In this document: in pieces, positions 1 through 7,948 of the stretch | How the letters are laid out: the number at the start of each line of letters is the position of its first letter | Numbering within the stretch: the stretch's first letter is position 1 | From: Streptomyces spirodelae | GTDB taxonomy: Bacteria > Actinomycetota > Actinomycetes > Streptomycetales > Streptomycetaceae | Direction: 5' to 3' | Assembly: GCF_017676385.1 (NCBI RefSeq) | Contig: NZ_JAFFZN010000013.1 | Location: 124,001 to 188,000, forward strand | DNA: 64,000 nucleotides | The notes under the pieces: generated by a model | Told to the model about the DNA's origin: nothing | The model's database searches: none | What the model saw: the letters and a program-made list of their open reading frames with translations, nothing else | Translations under genes and position numbers: made by a program

Positions 1-1602
1 GCTGACGATCTCCCACTCAGCGCCCGTAAGCGTCACGGGCTTCTCGTACCGTTTTCCGGACAGCGAGACCGGTGTGGTCGGTGCGAGCACCTGAGAAGCC
101 TTGGAGGGGGTCTCCCACCATGAGACACCCTGCTGCCGAATGTTCTCGATGAGGTCGCCCGGATCGATGGCAAGGACATCGGGCCGGAAGTGCACCCTCA
201 CCTGGTTTTTCTTCAGGAACTCCCGGCGCTCGTCGACACTCGACCGCTCCCACCACTCCGCGTAGCTCTCTCCCGTGCCCGTCCACACGGTCACCGGCTT
301 CGGTCCGTCCTGGTTGGTGACCTTCTCTCGGTCCTGGGCGAGGCTGGCGACTTGTGAGGCGTATGCAACGGCACTGATTTCGTCCTGTTGGAGTTCCTTC
401 AGGAGCTGGTTCATCTTGCCGTCGATGACGGCGAGCTTCGCCGCACGACTGTCGTCGATGGTCGTCTTCGACTCCATCCGTTCCAGGTGGCCAATCTCCC
501 CCAACAGGGCCGACTCCATCCAGGGGTACAAGTCCTCTGCCCAGAACCTCTGCTTCGGGCACGCCGGGATGCCCTTGCTCTTGTTGCCATGACAGCGGTA
601 CCGCTCTCGCTTGCCCTTGGCGGGGTCGCCCTTCACGAAGTAGAGGGAGCTGCCGCACAGCATGCAGAACGTCACGCCCACCGTCGGCGACGTAGAGCCC
701 TTCTGCTTCTTGTACTTGACCGAGGCTACGGCGTCCGACAGCTTCGCCCACTCCTCTTCGTTCAGTACCGGATCAGACCGCATGACAGGTGTGCCGTCGT
801 CGTTGCGGACCGCGGCGCCATTGGCGCGTACGTACTCCCCGAGCAGGGAGCGGCTGGCCAGTACGGCTTGCACTGTGGTCGGCGTCCAACTGGCGCCCCG
901 AGGCTTCGGGTCCGCCAACCGAGTCGTGCTCTCGCCTGCCGCCGCGCGGGTGCGAGCGATGTCCTGAGCCGTGGGCACGCCGTGCTCGTTCAGCCAGGCG
1001 GCGACGGCCGAGAAGCTCGGCGTCTCGATGAAGCGCCGGATCATCTCGATCAGCGTCGGGCCGTACTCGGGGTCGAGTTCCAGGGTGAAGCCTGCGTCGC
1101 CCTTCACCGCTCTGCGTCCGAACGGGACAAGGCCCCCCGGCCAGCGGCCGGTCTTCCGCATGGCCTCTCGGGAAGCCTTGCTACGGGCCTTGATGGCGTC
1201 CAATTCCGCCTCTGCGACCACGGCCAGGATCTTGGCGATGGTCTTGCCCCACGGCTTCGAGAGGTCGAATCCCTCCTCGCAGGAGATGAGGCCCTTACCG
1301 TTCGCCTCGCACCACTCGATGATGTCCGAGAGGTGACGGACCGACCGCGCGATGCGGTCGATCTTCAGGATGATGATGTGGTCAAACTGGTCCATCTTGT
1401 TGTTGAGCCAGTCCCCCAGGGACGGGCGCACCCACGGCGAGATGGACGCCGACACGTCGATGTCGACGGCAAAGTCGACCAGCTCCATTTCCTCGGCGTC
1501 GGCCCGCTTGCTGATGCGGGTCCGCTGCGTTTCCTCGCCGGTCTGGTTCTCGTTGCCTACAGACAGACGGACCACACCAAGAGCCCTGGGCTTGTCGTTC
1601 AC
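1..1602 (-). CDS. Large serine recombinase (phage/ICE-type integrase), 3' end cut by window edge
   Basis: A minus-strand frame starts at GTG 1602 and stays open to base 1 (534 codons, no stop), so the C-terminus lies outside the window. The N-terminus carries the resolvase catalytic motif VVRLSVGN with the nucleophile Ser at residue 14. It is followed by the KIDRIARSVRHL helix (near residues 75-88), whose arginines are typical of the serine recombinase active site. A recombinase domain follows, then a zinc beta-ribbon with cysteines near 313, 316, 337 and 348 (CMLC ... YRC ... IPAC), and a Leu/Gln-rich stretch near 370-410 that fits the coiled-coil insertion. These enzymes integrate a circular element at attB without host factors, and they usually sit directly beside one attachment site. 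An AAGGG motif lies upstream of the GTG. No excision factor is visible in the window. Confidence 0.93.
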   Translation of the reverse strand, partial: MNDKPRALGVVRLSVGNENQTGEETQRTRISKRADAEEMELVDFAVDIDVSASISPWVRPSLGDWLNNKMDQFDHIIILKIDRIARSVRHLSDIIEWCEANGKGLISCEEGFDLSKPWGKTIAKILAVVAEAELDAIKARSKASREAMRKTGRWPGGLVPFGRRAVKGDAGFTLELDPEYGPTLIEMIRRFIETPSFSAVAAWLNEHGVPTAQDIARTRAAAGESTTRLADPKPRGASWTPTTVQAVLASRSLLGEYVRANGAAVRNDDGTPVMRSDPVLNEEEWAKLSDAVASVKYKKQKGSTSPTVGVTFCMLCGSSLYFVKGDPAKGKRERYRCHGNKSKGIPACPKQRFWAEDLYPWMESALLGEIGHLERMESKTTIDDSRAAKLAVIDGKMNQLLKELQQDEISAVAYASQVASLAQDREKVTNQDGPKPVTVWTGTGESYAEWWERSSVDERREFLKKNQVRVHFRPDVLAIDPGDLIENIRQQGVSWWETPSKASQVLAPTTPVSLSGKRYEKPVTLTGAEWEIVS

Positions 1603-1629
1603 CCTGCCCTTCCCCAAGACATGGGCGGC

Positions 1630-1690
1630 CCTCCCCGGCCGCCACAAGGTAAGAGGGAAGTCTACAGACAGTGCACACCGTCCTGTTCCC
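1630..1690. other. Candidate hybrid attachment site (attL/attR)
   Basis: This stretch joins the upstream side of the integrase gene to host-like sequence. Left of about 1664 nothing resembles the neighbouring host gene. From about 1665 the plus strand reads like the end of a mycoredoxin gene. Large serine integrases typically have their attP directly upstream of int, so the crossover core should lie near 1650-1690. The exact core cannot be placed without the other end of the element or an empty-site genome. Confidence 0.45.
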
Positions 1691-1747
1691 CGCTCGACGC
1701 TGACCAACCCCTCCCTGGCACAGGTCAAGGAGAAGGTCGGCGCCTGA
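1665..1747 (+). pseudogene. mrx1: 3' remnant of mycoredoxin (glutaredoxin-like) gene, broken by element insertion
   Basis: The plus strand 1694-1747 encodes STLTNPSLAQVKEKVGA and a stop, which matches the conserved C-terminus of actinobacterial mycoredoxin-1 as I remember it (consensus VPTVxFxDGSTLTNPS). Just upstream, 1665-1691 in another frame encodes QTVHTVLFP. The two halves become continuous if four bases (as in a GAC-GGC codon pair) are restored after 1691. The N-terminal CxxC half is absent. The position supports the assignment: in M. tuberculosis mrx1 is convergent with nudC, exactly as here. Mycoredoxin reduces mycothiol mixed disulfides. A complete copy may be rebuilt elsewhere or lost. 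Confidence 0.6.
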
Positions 1748-1789
1748 CGCCTCCGGCCCCGCGGCCGGCCCCTCGCCGGTCCGGCCGCG

Positions 1790-2827
1790 TCAGTCGTGGC
1801 GGCGCGGCTGGGGCAGCGGCTTTCCGTACCAGCGTTCGACCAAGCGGGCCGCGATCGAGATTCCGGCGGGTGCCAGCACCTCGCCGGATTCGATCGCGGC
1901 CCGCAGGTCGTCGCGGGAGAACCAGCGGGCCTCCTCGATCTCGTCCCCGTCGACCTTGATCTCGGGAGAGGTCGCCCGGGCCATGAAACCCAGCATCAGG
2001 CTGGAGGGGAAGGGCCAGGGCTGGCTCGCGACGTAGCTGACGGGGCCCACGGCCACCCCCGCCTCCTCGGCGACCTCGCGGCGCACGGCGGCCTCGATGG
2101 ACTCGCCGGGCTCGACGAAGCCGGCGAGTGTGGAGAACCTGCCCCGGGGCCAGTGCACCTGGCGGCCGAGCAGCGCGCGGTCCTGGTCGTCGGTGACGAG
2201 CATGATGACCGCGGGATCGGTACGCGGGTAGTGCTCGGCGCCGCAGGCCGGGCAGCGGCGGATGTGCCCGGCCGCCGCGATGACGGTCCGCTCGCCGCAG
2301 CGGGAGCAGAAGCGGTGGGTGCGCTGCCAGTTCTCCAGGCCGATGGCATGCACCATCAGTTCACTGTCCCGGTCGCCGAGCAGGGGTCCCGCCTCGCGCA
2401 GTCCGGCGGGGCGGGCGGCGTCGTCCATCCTGCCGGGCAGCGAGTCCTTCTGGAGCGCGAAGTAGCGCACGCCATCCCCGTCGATGCCCAGGAAGTAGCG
2501 GTGCGCCTCGGTGAAGGGCGCGTCGAAGGAGGGCATCGTCACGAGCTCGGTCGTGCCGTCCTCCTTGTCCTCGATCAGGGCCTGTCCTCCGGAGACGACA
2601 AAGACGCGTGTGGACGGGTGGCTCCAGGCGGCCGCCAGCCACGCCTCGTCCAGCCGGTGGTGCGATGCGCGGTCGATGCCCCCGGTCGAGGTGAGGGTGA
2701 TGGGCTGCGCGTCGGCCGCGGACGCCGCGGTGGCGCCGGTGTACGCGCCGCCGGTCGCGGCCTCGGGTGCGCCGCTGTCCCCTGCGGGCTCTCCGGTGGA
2801 TCGGTCGGTCGAGGTCGGGATGGTCAC
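1790..2827 (-). CDS. nudC: NAD(H) diphosphatase, NudC-type Nudix hydrolase
   Basis: This 345-residue protein has the three signatures of NudC. A four-cysteine zinc ribbon (CSRC ... CPAC, near residues 173-195) is followed by a complete Nudix box beginning GFVEPGESIEAA and containing REVAEEAGV (near 234-256). Next comes the SQPWPFPSS motif that marks NADH pyrophosphatases. The enzyme cleaves NAD(H) to NMN(H) and AMP and in some bacteria removes NAD caps from RNA. The first 45 or so residues are low-complexity Ser/Thr/Ala and may be dispensable. The gene is convergent with the mycoredoxin remnant, matching the mycobacterial mrx1-nudC arrangement. Confidence 0.93.
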   Translation of the reverse strand: MTIPTSTDRSTGEPAGDSGAPEAATGGAYTGATAASAADAQPITLTSTGGIDRASHHRLDEAWLAAAWSHPSTRVFVVSGGQALIEDKEDGTTELVTMPSFDAPFTEAHRYFLGIDGDGVRYFALQKDSLPGRMDDAARPAGLREAGPLLGDRDSELMVHAIGLENWQRTHRFCSRCGERTVIAAAGHIRRCPACGAEHYPRTDPAVIMLVTDDQDRALLGRQVHWPRGRFSTLAGFVEPGESIEAAVRREVAEEAGVAVGPVSYVASQPWPFPSSLMLGFMARATSPEIKVDGDEIEEARWFSRDDLRAAIESGEVLAPAGISIAARLVERWYGKPLPQPRRHD

Positions 2828-2985
2828 TTCTGCTTCCTACTCCCCCTGTGTCGGGGCTCCCCGCCCGGTGGCCGGGTCGGAGGGCGGTTGGCGAGCGTTC
2901 GTGAATCGGTGGACGTTCCGGGATCGGTGGAAGGGCGGACGGCCGACTCGGAGCGGGCGGACGGCGGACCGGTGCGCCGCACGGG

Positions 2986-4392
2986 TCAGCCGCTCCAGTG
3001 TGCCGCGAGGTCGTCCCACAGGTACGCGGCCGTCTCGGCGCCCTTGAACAGCAGATGGAGTTCGATCTTCTCGTCGGGCGCGTGCCAGCCGTCGGAAGGG
3101 ACCGAGATTCCGAGGAAGAGCACGGGCACTTCGAGGGCGTCCCGCAGGTCGGCGGCGGGACCCGAGCCGCCCTCCCGGGTGAAGCGGACGGGCCTGCCGA
3201 AGGCCCGCCCCATGGCGCGGGTGAGGGAGCGCAGTGCGGGGTGGTCGAGCGGGGTGAGGCAGGGGCGGGTGGCGCCCCAGAAGGTGATCTCGTGCTGGAT
3301 GCCCGCGGGGAGCCTGGCCGCCACCCACTCGCGGAGGGACTGCTGGATCTTCCCCTCGTCCTGTCCGGCGACGGTGCGGAAGGAGAGCTTGAGCTCGGCG
3401 TGCGAGGGCACGATGGTCTTGCCGCCGGGGCCCTGGTAGCCACCGCTGATGCCGTTCACCTCGGCTGTGGGGCGGGCCCATACGCGCTCCAGCGTGGTGT
3501 AGCCGCGCTCGCCGAGGGTGGCCCGCGAGTGGGCCGTGCGCAGCCAGGACTCCTCATCGAACGGAAGTTCGGCGAAGAGGGTGCGTTCCTCCTCCGTGAG
3601 CTCCACGACCCCGTCGTAGAAGCCGGGCAGGGCCACCCGGCGGTCCTCGTCGTGCAGTGCCGCCGCGAGCCGGGCGGCCTCGGTGGCCGGATTGGGCACG
3701 CCGCCGCCGAAGGAGCCGGAGTGGATGTCCTGACCGGGCCCGTACAGGTCGATCTGGCAGTCGGTGAGCCCCCGCATACCGGTGCAGACGGTCGGGGTGT
3801 TCTCATCCCACATGCCGGTGTCGGAGACGACGACAGCGTCGCAGGCGAGGCGCCGGGCGTGGGTGCGCAGCAGCGCGGGGAAGTTCGGGGAGCCGGCCTC
3901 CTCCTCGCCCTCGATCAGCAGTTTGACGCCGACAGCCGGTGCGGTACGCCCGGTGGCCGCCAGATGCGCGCGCAGCCCCAGGGTGTGGAAGAGCACCTGT
4001 CCCTTGTCGTCGGCGGCGCCACGGGCGTAGAGACGGCCGTTCCGTTCCTCGGGCTCGAAGGGCTCGCTGTGCCAGCCGTCGGCGCGCACGGCGGGCTGGA
4101 CGTCGTGGTGGCCGTAGACCAGGACGGTCGGTGCCGAGGGGTCGTCGGAGGGCCACTCGGCGAAGACGGCGGGTGCGCCCTCCGTCTCCCAGACCTCCAC
4201 GACGGGGAAGCCCGTACGGCGCAGGGCTGCCGCGAGCCAGTCGGCGCTGCGCCGGACATCGTCCGCGCGCCCGGGATCGACCGAGACGGAGGGGATGCGC
4301 AGCCAGGCGGTCAGCTCGGCGAGGAAGGCGGAACGCTGGTCCTGGATGAAGGTCCGGACAGCGCTGTCCGGGGGAGCGGGGGTGGTGCTCAT
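2986..4392 (-). CDS. M20-family zinc dipeptidase
   Basis: From ATG 4392 the product is 468 residues; the frame is open further upstream, but conserved sequence begins at MSTTPAPPDSAVRTF. M20 metal ligands are visible in order: the His of VLVYGHHDVQPA, the Asp of RGAADDKGQ, the Glu pair of LIEGEEEAGS, the Asp of VVVSDTGMW, and a C-terminal His in EKIELHLLF. This pattern is that of cytosolic metallo-dipeptidases related to PepV and carnosinase, which release amino acids from short peptides. The gene lies between adnB and nudC on the same strand. Substrate preference cannot be told from sequence. Confidence 0.9.
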   Translation of the reverse strand: MSTTPAPPDSAVRTFIQDQRSAFLAELTAWLRIPSVSVDPGRADDVRRSADWLAAALRRTGFPVVEVWETEGAPAVFAEWPSDDPSAPTVLVYGHHDVQPAVRADGWHSEPFEPEERNGRLYARGAADDKGQVLFHTLGLRAHLAATGRTAPAVGVKLLIEGEEEAGSPNFPALLRTHARRLACDAVVVSDTGMWDENTPTVCTGMRGLTDCQIDLYGPGQDIHSGSFGGGVPNPATEAARLAAALHDEDRRVALPGFYDGVVELTEEERTLFAELPFDEESWLRTAHSRATLGERGYTTLERVWARPTAEVNGISGGYQGPGGKTIVPSHAELKLSFRTVAGQDEGKIQQSLREWVAARLPAGIQHEITFWGATRPCLTPLDHPALRSLTRAMGRAFGRPVRFTREGGSGPAADLRDALEVPVLFLGISVPSDGWHAPDEKIELHLLFKGAETAAYLWDDLAAHWSG

Positions 4393-4420
4393 GCCATCGA
4401 GCCTAACGGGCCACGGGGGC

Positions 4421-7400
4421 TCACCCCTCGGCCGGAGGGCTTCCTCGATCCCACGGGCCGGGATCGTCCTGCGGTGGCTCTCCCCGCAGCAGTCGCTCCA
4501 GTCCGGCGCGGTCCGGCAGTTCCTCGGGCCGCACCAGCTCGCCACTGCGTACATACAGGAACGCGGCGCCGACCGAGGACAGCGGAACGCCCTCCTGCTC
4601 GGCCCAGGCGAGCCGGTAGACGGCGAGTTGCAGCGGGTCGGCGTTCCGGCCACGGCCGGTCTTCCAGTCGAGGATGTCGAACGTCACACTCCCGTCCGCC
4701 GCACGGTCGCGGTAGACGGCGTCGATCCGGCCGCGTACGACTCGTCCTGCGAGGACGAGCTGGAAGGGCGCCTCGACGCGGTAGGGCGTGCGCTGTGCGT
4801 ACGGGGTGCGCTCGAATGCCTCCTTGAGGGCCGCCAGATCCCTCTCGTCGGCGATGTGCGGCGGCTCGCTGCCGTAGGGCCCCTCGCCGTCCGCGCCGGG
4901 CAGCTCGTCGGGGCCGAGCAGGGGCAGGGGCAGCTCCTCGAAACGGGACTCGACCCAGGCGTGGAACCGGGTGCCCCTGCGCGCTGCCGCGGGCTGCGGG
5001 GGGCGCGGCATGGGACGGGCCAGCTCGCGGGCGAAGCCCTCCGGGTCGGCGGCCAGACGCAGCACCTGGGAGGCGCTCAGCGTGCGTGGCAGCGGCACGT
5101 CCCGTACGGCGGCACGGGAGCGGCGCAGTTCGCCGGTGAGCGCCTCGAGGTCGCGGTCCCAGGCGGCTACCAGCCGGGCCTCCTCCGGAGTGAGTTCTTC
5201 GGCCACCGCGTCCGAGTGCGTTTCCGGGGCCGGGTGCGTTTCCGCGTCCGCGTACGTTTCCGTACCCGAGTCCGTTTCCGCATCCGTTTCCACATCCGCT
5301 GCCGCCGTACCGTCCCCGGCCGCCTCCAGGTACGAGAGCACCCGCCGCGCCGCCGCACGGCGGCGCGCCAGCGCGTCCTCGTCCAGGGGCAGCGGCCAGA
5401 CTCGCTCCTCGGCGGGCTCCTCGAGGGCGGGGTTGGCCGCGCCCTCCTCCGGCGGCTCCGCCCAGTGCTCGATCTCGCCGTGTGCCGGGTCGGCCTCGCA
5501 GTGGTCGCGCAGGGCTTCAAGGAAGGCGGAAGGGCCACGCGGGCGCTTCTGCGAAGGGCCCCACCAGTGGCCAGAGCCCAGCAGCAGGCTGCGGGGCCGG
5601 GTGAAGGTGACGTAGCCGAGTCTCAGCTCCTCCGTCGCCTGATGCGCACGGAGCGCGTTCTCGTGCTCCTTGAGGCCCTTCGCGTTCCACTCGGGGCGGG
5701 GCGGAAGCGTCTCGGCGTCGCCGCGCAGCGCGTACGGCAGCACCTTGGGCTGGGTGAGCCAGGTCTCGCGTGCCTGCTCGCTGGGGAACTGTCTGGCGAC
5801 CAGGCCGGGCACCGCCACCACGTCCCACTCCAGGCCCTTGGACTTGTGCGCGGTGAGCACCTTGATGGTGTTCTCGCCGCCCGGCAGCGAGCTGTCCAGC
5901 CCCTTCTCGTACTGCATGGCGGTGCGCAAGAACGCCAGGAAGGCCAGCAGGGTGGCCTCACCGTCCAGCGAGGCGAAACCCGCGGCGATGTCGAGGAACT
6001 GGCCGAGCGTCTCGCGCCGCCGGGCGGCCACCGCGTGCGGGGAGGCTGCGAGCTCCACCTCCAGCCCGGTGGCGGTCAGCACCCGGTGCAGCACGTCCAT
6101 CAGCGGATCGGCCAGCGAGCGCCGCAGGTCGCGCAGTTCGGCGGCGAGCCGTGCGAAGCGCACCCGGGCCTCGGCGGAGAAGGGCAGGTCGTCGTCGTAG
6201 CCGTCGGCCTCGAGGAAGGTGTCCAGTGCGTCGGCGAGGGAGCGCACTTCGGTCGGGTCCGCGCCCTCGACAGCCGCGGCCAGCCGCTCGTCCGGATCGT
6301 CTTCCGCACGGCCCCGCTGGTGTGCGACCAGCAGCGCGGCGCGACGTCCCAGCAGCGCCAGGTCGCGCGGCCCGATCCGCCAGCGCGGCCCGGTCAGCAG
6401 CCGGACGAGTGCGGCGTTGGCTGTGGGGTCCTGGAGCACTTCGCAGACGGCGACCAGGTCGGCGATCTCCGGCAGGTGCAGCAGTCCCGACAGGCCGACG
6501 ACCTCGACGGGCAGGTCGCGCTCCACCAGTGCGCCCTGGATCTCGGCGAAGTCGGTGGCACTGCGGCACAGTACGGCGATCTCGCCGGGCGGGGTGCCGG
6601 TGCGCACCAGGTGTGCGAGGGAGCCGGCCAGCCAGGCGATTTCCTGGGACTGGGTCTCCAGGAGCGCTGCCCGCACCCGTCCCTCCCGTTCGGCGCCGGG
6701 TGCGGCACGCAGCGCCTCGACGCCCTCGTGGCGCTCCCGCAGTGGTGCGGCCAGGCCGTTGGCGAGGTGCAGCAGGCGGCCGCCGCTGCGCCGGTTCTCG
6801 CTCAGTGACTGGCGGCGGGCCGGGGTGCCGTCGGCGTTCGGGAAGTGGTGCGGAAAGTCGTCGAGGTTGGCGACGGAGGCGCCGCGCCAGCCGTAGATGG
6901 CCTGGCAGGGATCGCCGACCGCGGTGACGGGGTGGCCGGTGCCCTGTCCGAACAGTCCGGCCAGCAGCACGCGCTGTGCCACGGAGGTGTCCTGGTACTC
7001 GTCCAGCAGGACGACGGAGAACTGCTCCCGCAGCGCCCGGCCCACCTCCGGCATCTCGGCGAGCCGCGCGGCCAGTGCGATCTGGTCGCCGAAATCGATC
7101 CGCTCCTGCGCCTGTTTGCGGGCCCGGTACTCCTCGACCAGGCCGAGTAGTTCCGCCCGAGCCAGGGTGGTCTGGGGTACTTTGCGGAGCTTGTCGTTGG
7201 TCAGCCGGGCGCCCTCCAGACTCGCGAGGAGTTCGGCGTTGTACTCGCGGAGCTGTTCGGGGGCGACGAGGTGTTCGGACAGCTCGGCGTCGAGCGCCAG
7301 CAGGTCCTCCACGAGCGCCGGCACCGACTTGGTGAGTGCCTGGTACGGGCCCTGGGCCGCGCGCAGCACCCCGGCGGCGAGCTGGAAGCGGGTGGCGTCC

Positions 7401-7843
7401 GCCAGCAGCCGTACGGTCGGCTCGATGCCGAGGCGCAGCCCGTGCTCGGTCAGCAGCCGCCCGGCGAAGGCATGGTATGTGGAGATCTGCGGCTCTCCCG
7501 GCTCACCCCCGTCGGGGACACCGGGGAGGCCGGGCACGCTCTCGGGCACCATCGGGTCCGGGTCGGTCACCCCGGCGCTGTGCAGCGCCTTGCGCACCCT
7601 TTCGGACAGCTCGCCGGCCGCCTTGTTGGTGAACGTCAGCCCCAGGACGCGGTCGGGTGCGACCTGTCCGGTGCCCACCAGCCACACCACGCGGGCAGCC
7701 ATGACGGTGGTCTTCCCCGAGCCCGCCCCGGCCACGATCACCTGGGGAGCGGGCGGCGCTGTGATGCAGGCCGTCTGCTCCGGGGTGAACGGGATACCCA
7801 GCAGCTCGGCGAGCTGTCCGGGGTGGGTGAGCGGTGCGGGCAC
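4421..7843 (-). CDS. adnB: UvrD-like helicase-nuclease subunit AdnB
   Basis: This 1140-residue SF1 motor starts at GTG 7843. Walker A is GAGSGKTT (39-46), motif II is VVLLDEYQDT, and a KSKGLEWD motif and an FTRP motif follow. The C-terminus carries a RecB-family nuclease domain with the catalytic DILDWKTG, then QLAVYRLAW. No iron-sulfur cysteines accompany this nuclease, in contrast to its partner. With AdnA it forms the actinobacterial double-strand-break resection machine, equivalent to AddAB/RecBCD. An acidic Glu/Thr/Asp-rich linker (coding about 5200-5300) separates motor and nuclease. The gene lies 105 bp downstream of adnA on the same strand, so the two are probably co-transcribed. Confidence 0.92.
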   Translation of the reverse strand: MPAPLTHPGQLAELLGIPFTPEQTACITAPPAPQVIVAGAGSGKTTVMAARVVWLVGTGQVAPDRVLGLTFTNKAAGELSERVRKALHSAGVTDPDPMVPESVPGLPGVPDGGEPGEPQISTYHAFAGRLLTEHGLRLGIEPTVRLLADATRFQLAAGVLRAAQGPYQALTKSVPALVEDLLALDAELSEHLVAPEQLREYNAELLASLEGARLTNDKLRKVPQTTLARAELLGLVEEYRARKQAQERIDFGDQIALAARLAEMPEVGRALREQFSVVLLDEYQDTSVAQRVLLAGLFGQGTGHPVTAVGDPCQAIYGWRGASVANLDDFPHHFPNADGTPARRQSLSENRRSGGRLLHLANGLAAPLRERHEGVEALRAAPGAEREGRVRAALLETQSQEIAWLAGSLAHLVRTGTPPGEIAVLCRSATDFAEIQGALVERDLPVEVVGLSGLLHLPEIADLVAVCEVLQDPTANAALVRLLTGPRWRIGPRDLALLGRRAALLVAHQRGRAEDDPDERLAAAVEGADPTEVRSLADALDTFLEADGYDDDLPFSAEARVRFARLAAELRDLRRSLADPLMDVLHRVLTATGLEVELAASPHAVAARRRETLGQFLDIAAGFASLDGEATLLAFLAFLRTAMQYEKGLDSSLPGGENTIKVLTAHKSKGLEWDVVAVPGLVARQFPSEQARETWLTQPKVLPYALRGDAETLPPRPEWNAKGLKEHENALRAHQATEELRLGYVTFTRPRSLLLGSGHWWGPSQKRPRGPSAFLEALRDHCEADPAHGEIEHWAEPPEEGAANPALEEPAEERVWPLPLDEDALARRRAAARRVLSYLEAAGDGTAAADVETDAETDSGTETYADAETHPAPETHSDAVAEELTPEEARLVAAWDRDLEALTGELRRSRAAVRDVPLPRTLSASQVLRLAADPEGFARELARPMPRPPQPAAARRGTRFHAWVESRFEELPLPLLGPDELPGADGEGPYGSEPPHIADERDLAALKEAFERTPYAQRTPYRVEAPFQLVLAGRVVRGRIDAVYRDRAADGSVTFDILDWKTGRGRNADPLQLAVYRLAWAEQEGVPLSSVGAAFLYVRSGELVRPEELPDRAGLERLLRGEPPQDDPGPWDRGSPPAEG

Positions 7844-7948
7844 TCGTAAGACGCTAGCGTTCGCGGCTGACAGATCACCGCGCGGCCGGGGATAGCGGCC
7901 ACCTGGCCGGCCGGCCCCGCGCTTCCCCTCCGGGTGGCCCTCCGGGGC

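Noticed and set aside
1640..1700. tRNA-gene attachment site for the element
   Set aside because: No tRNA lies here; the integrase is of the serine type and the host flank reads as protein-coding sequence.
388..1959. Long plus-strand open frame opposite the integrase
   Set aside because: It is Arg/Gly/Ala-rich with no domain, while the minus strand encodes an integrase with all motifs. GC-rich third positions create such antisense frames.
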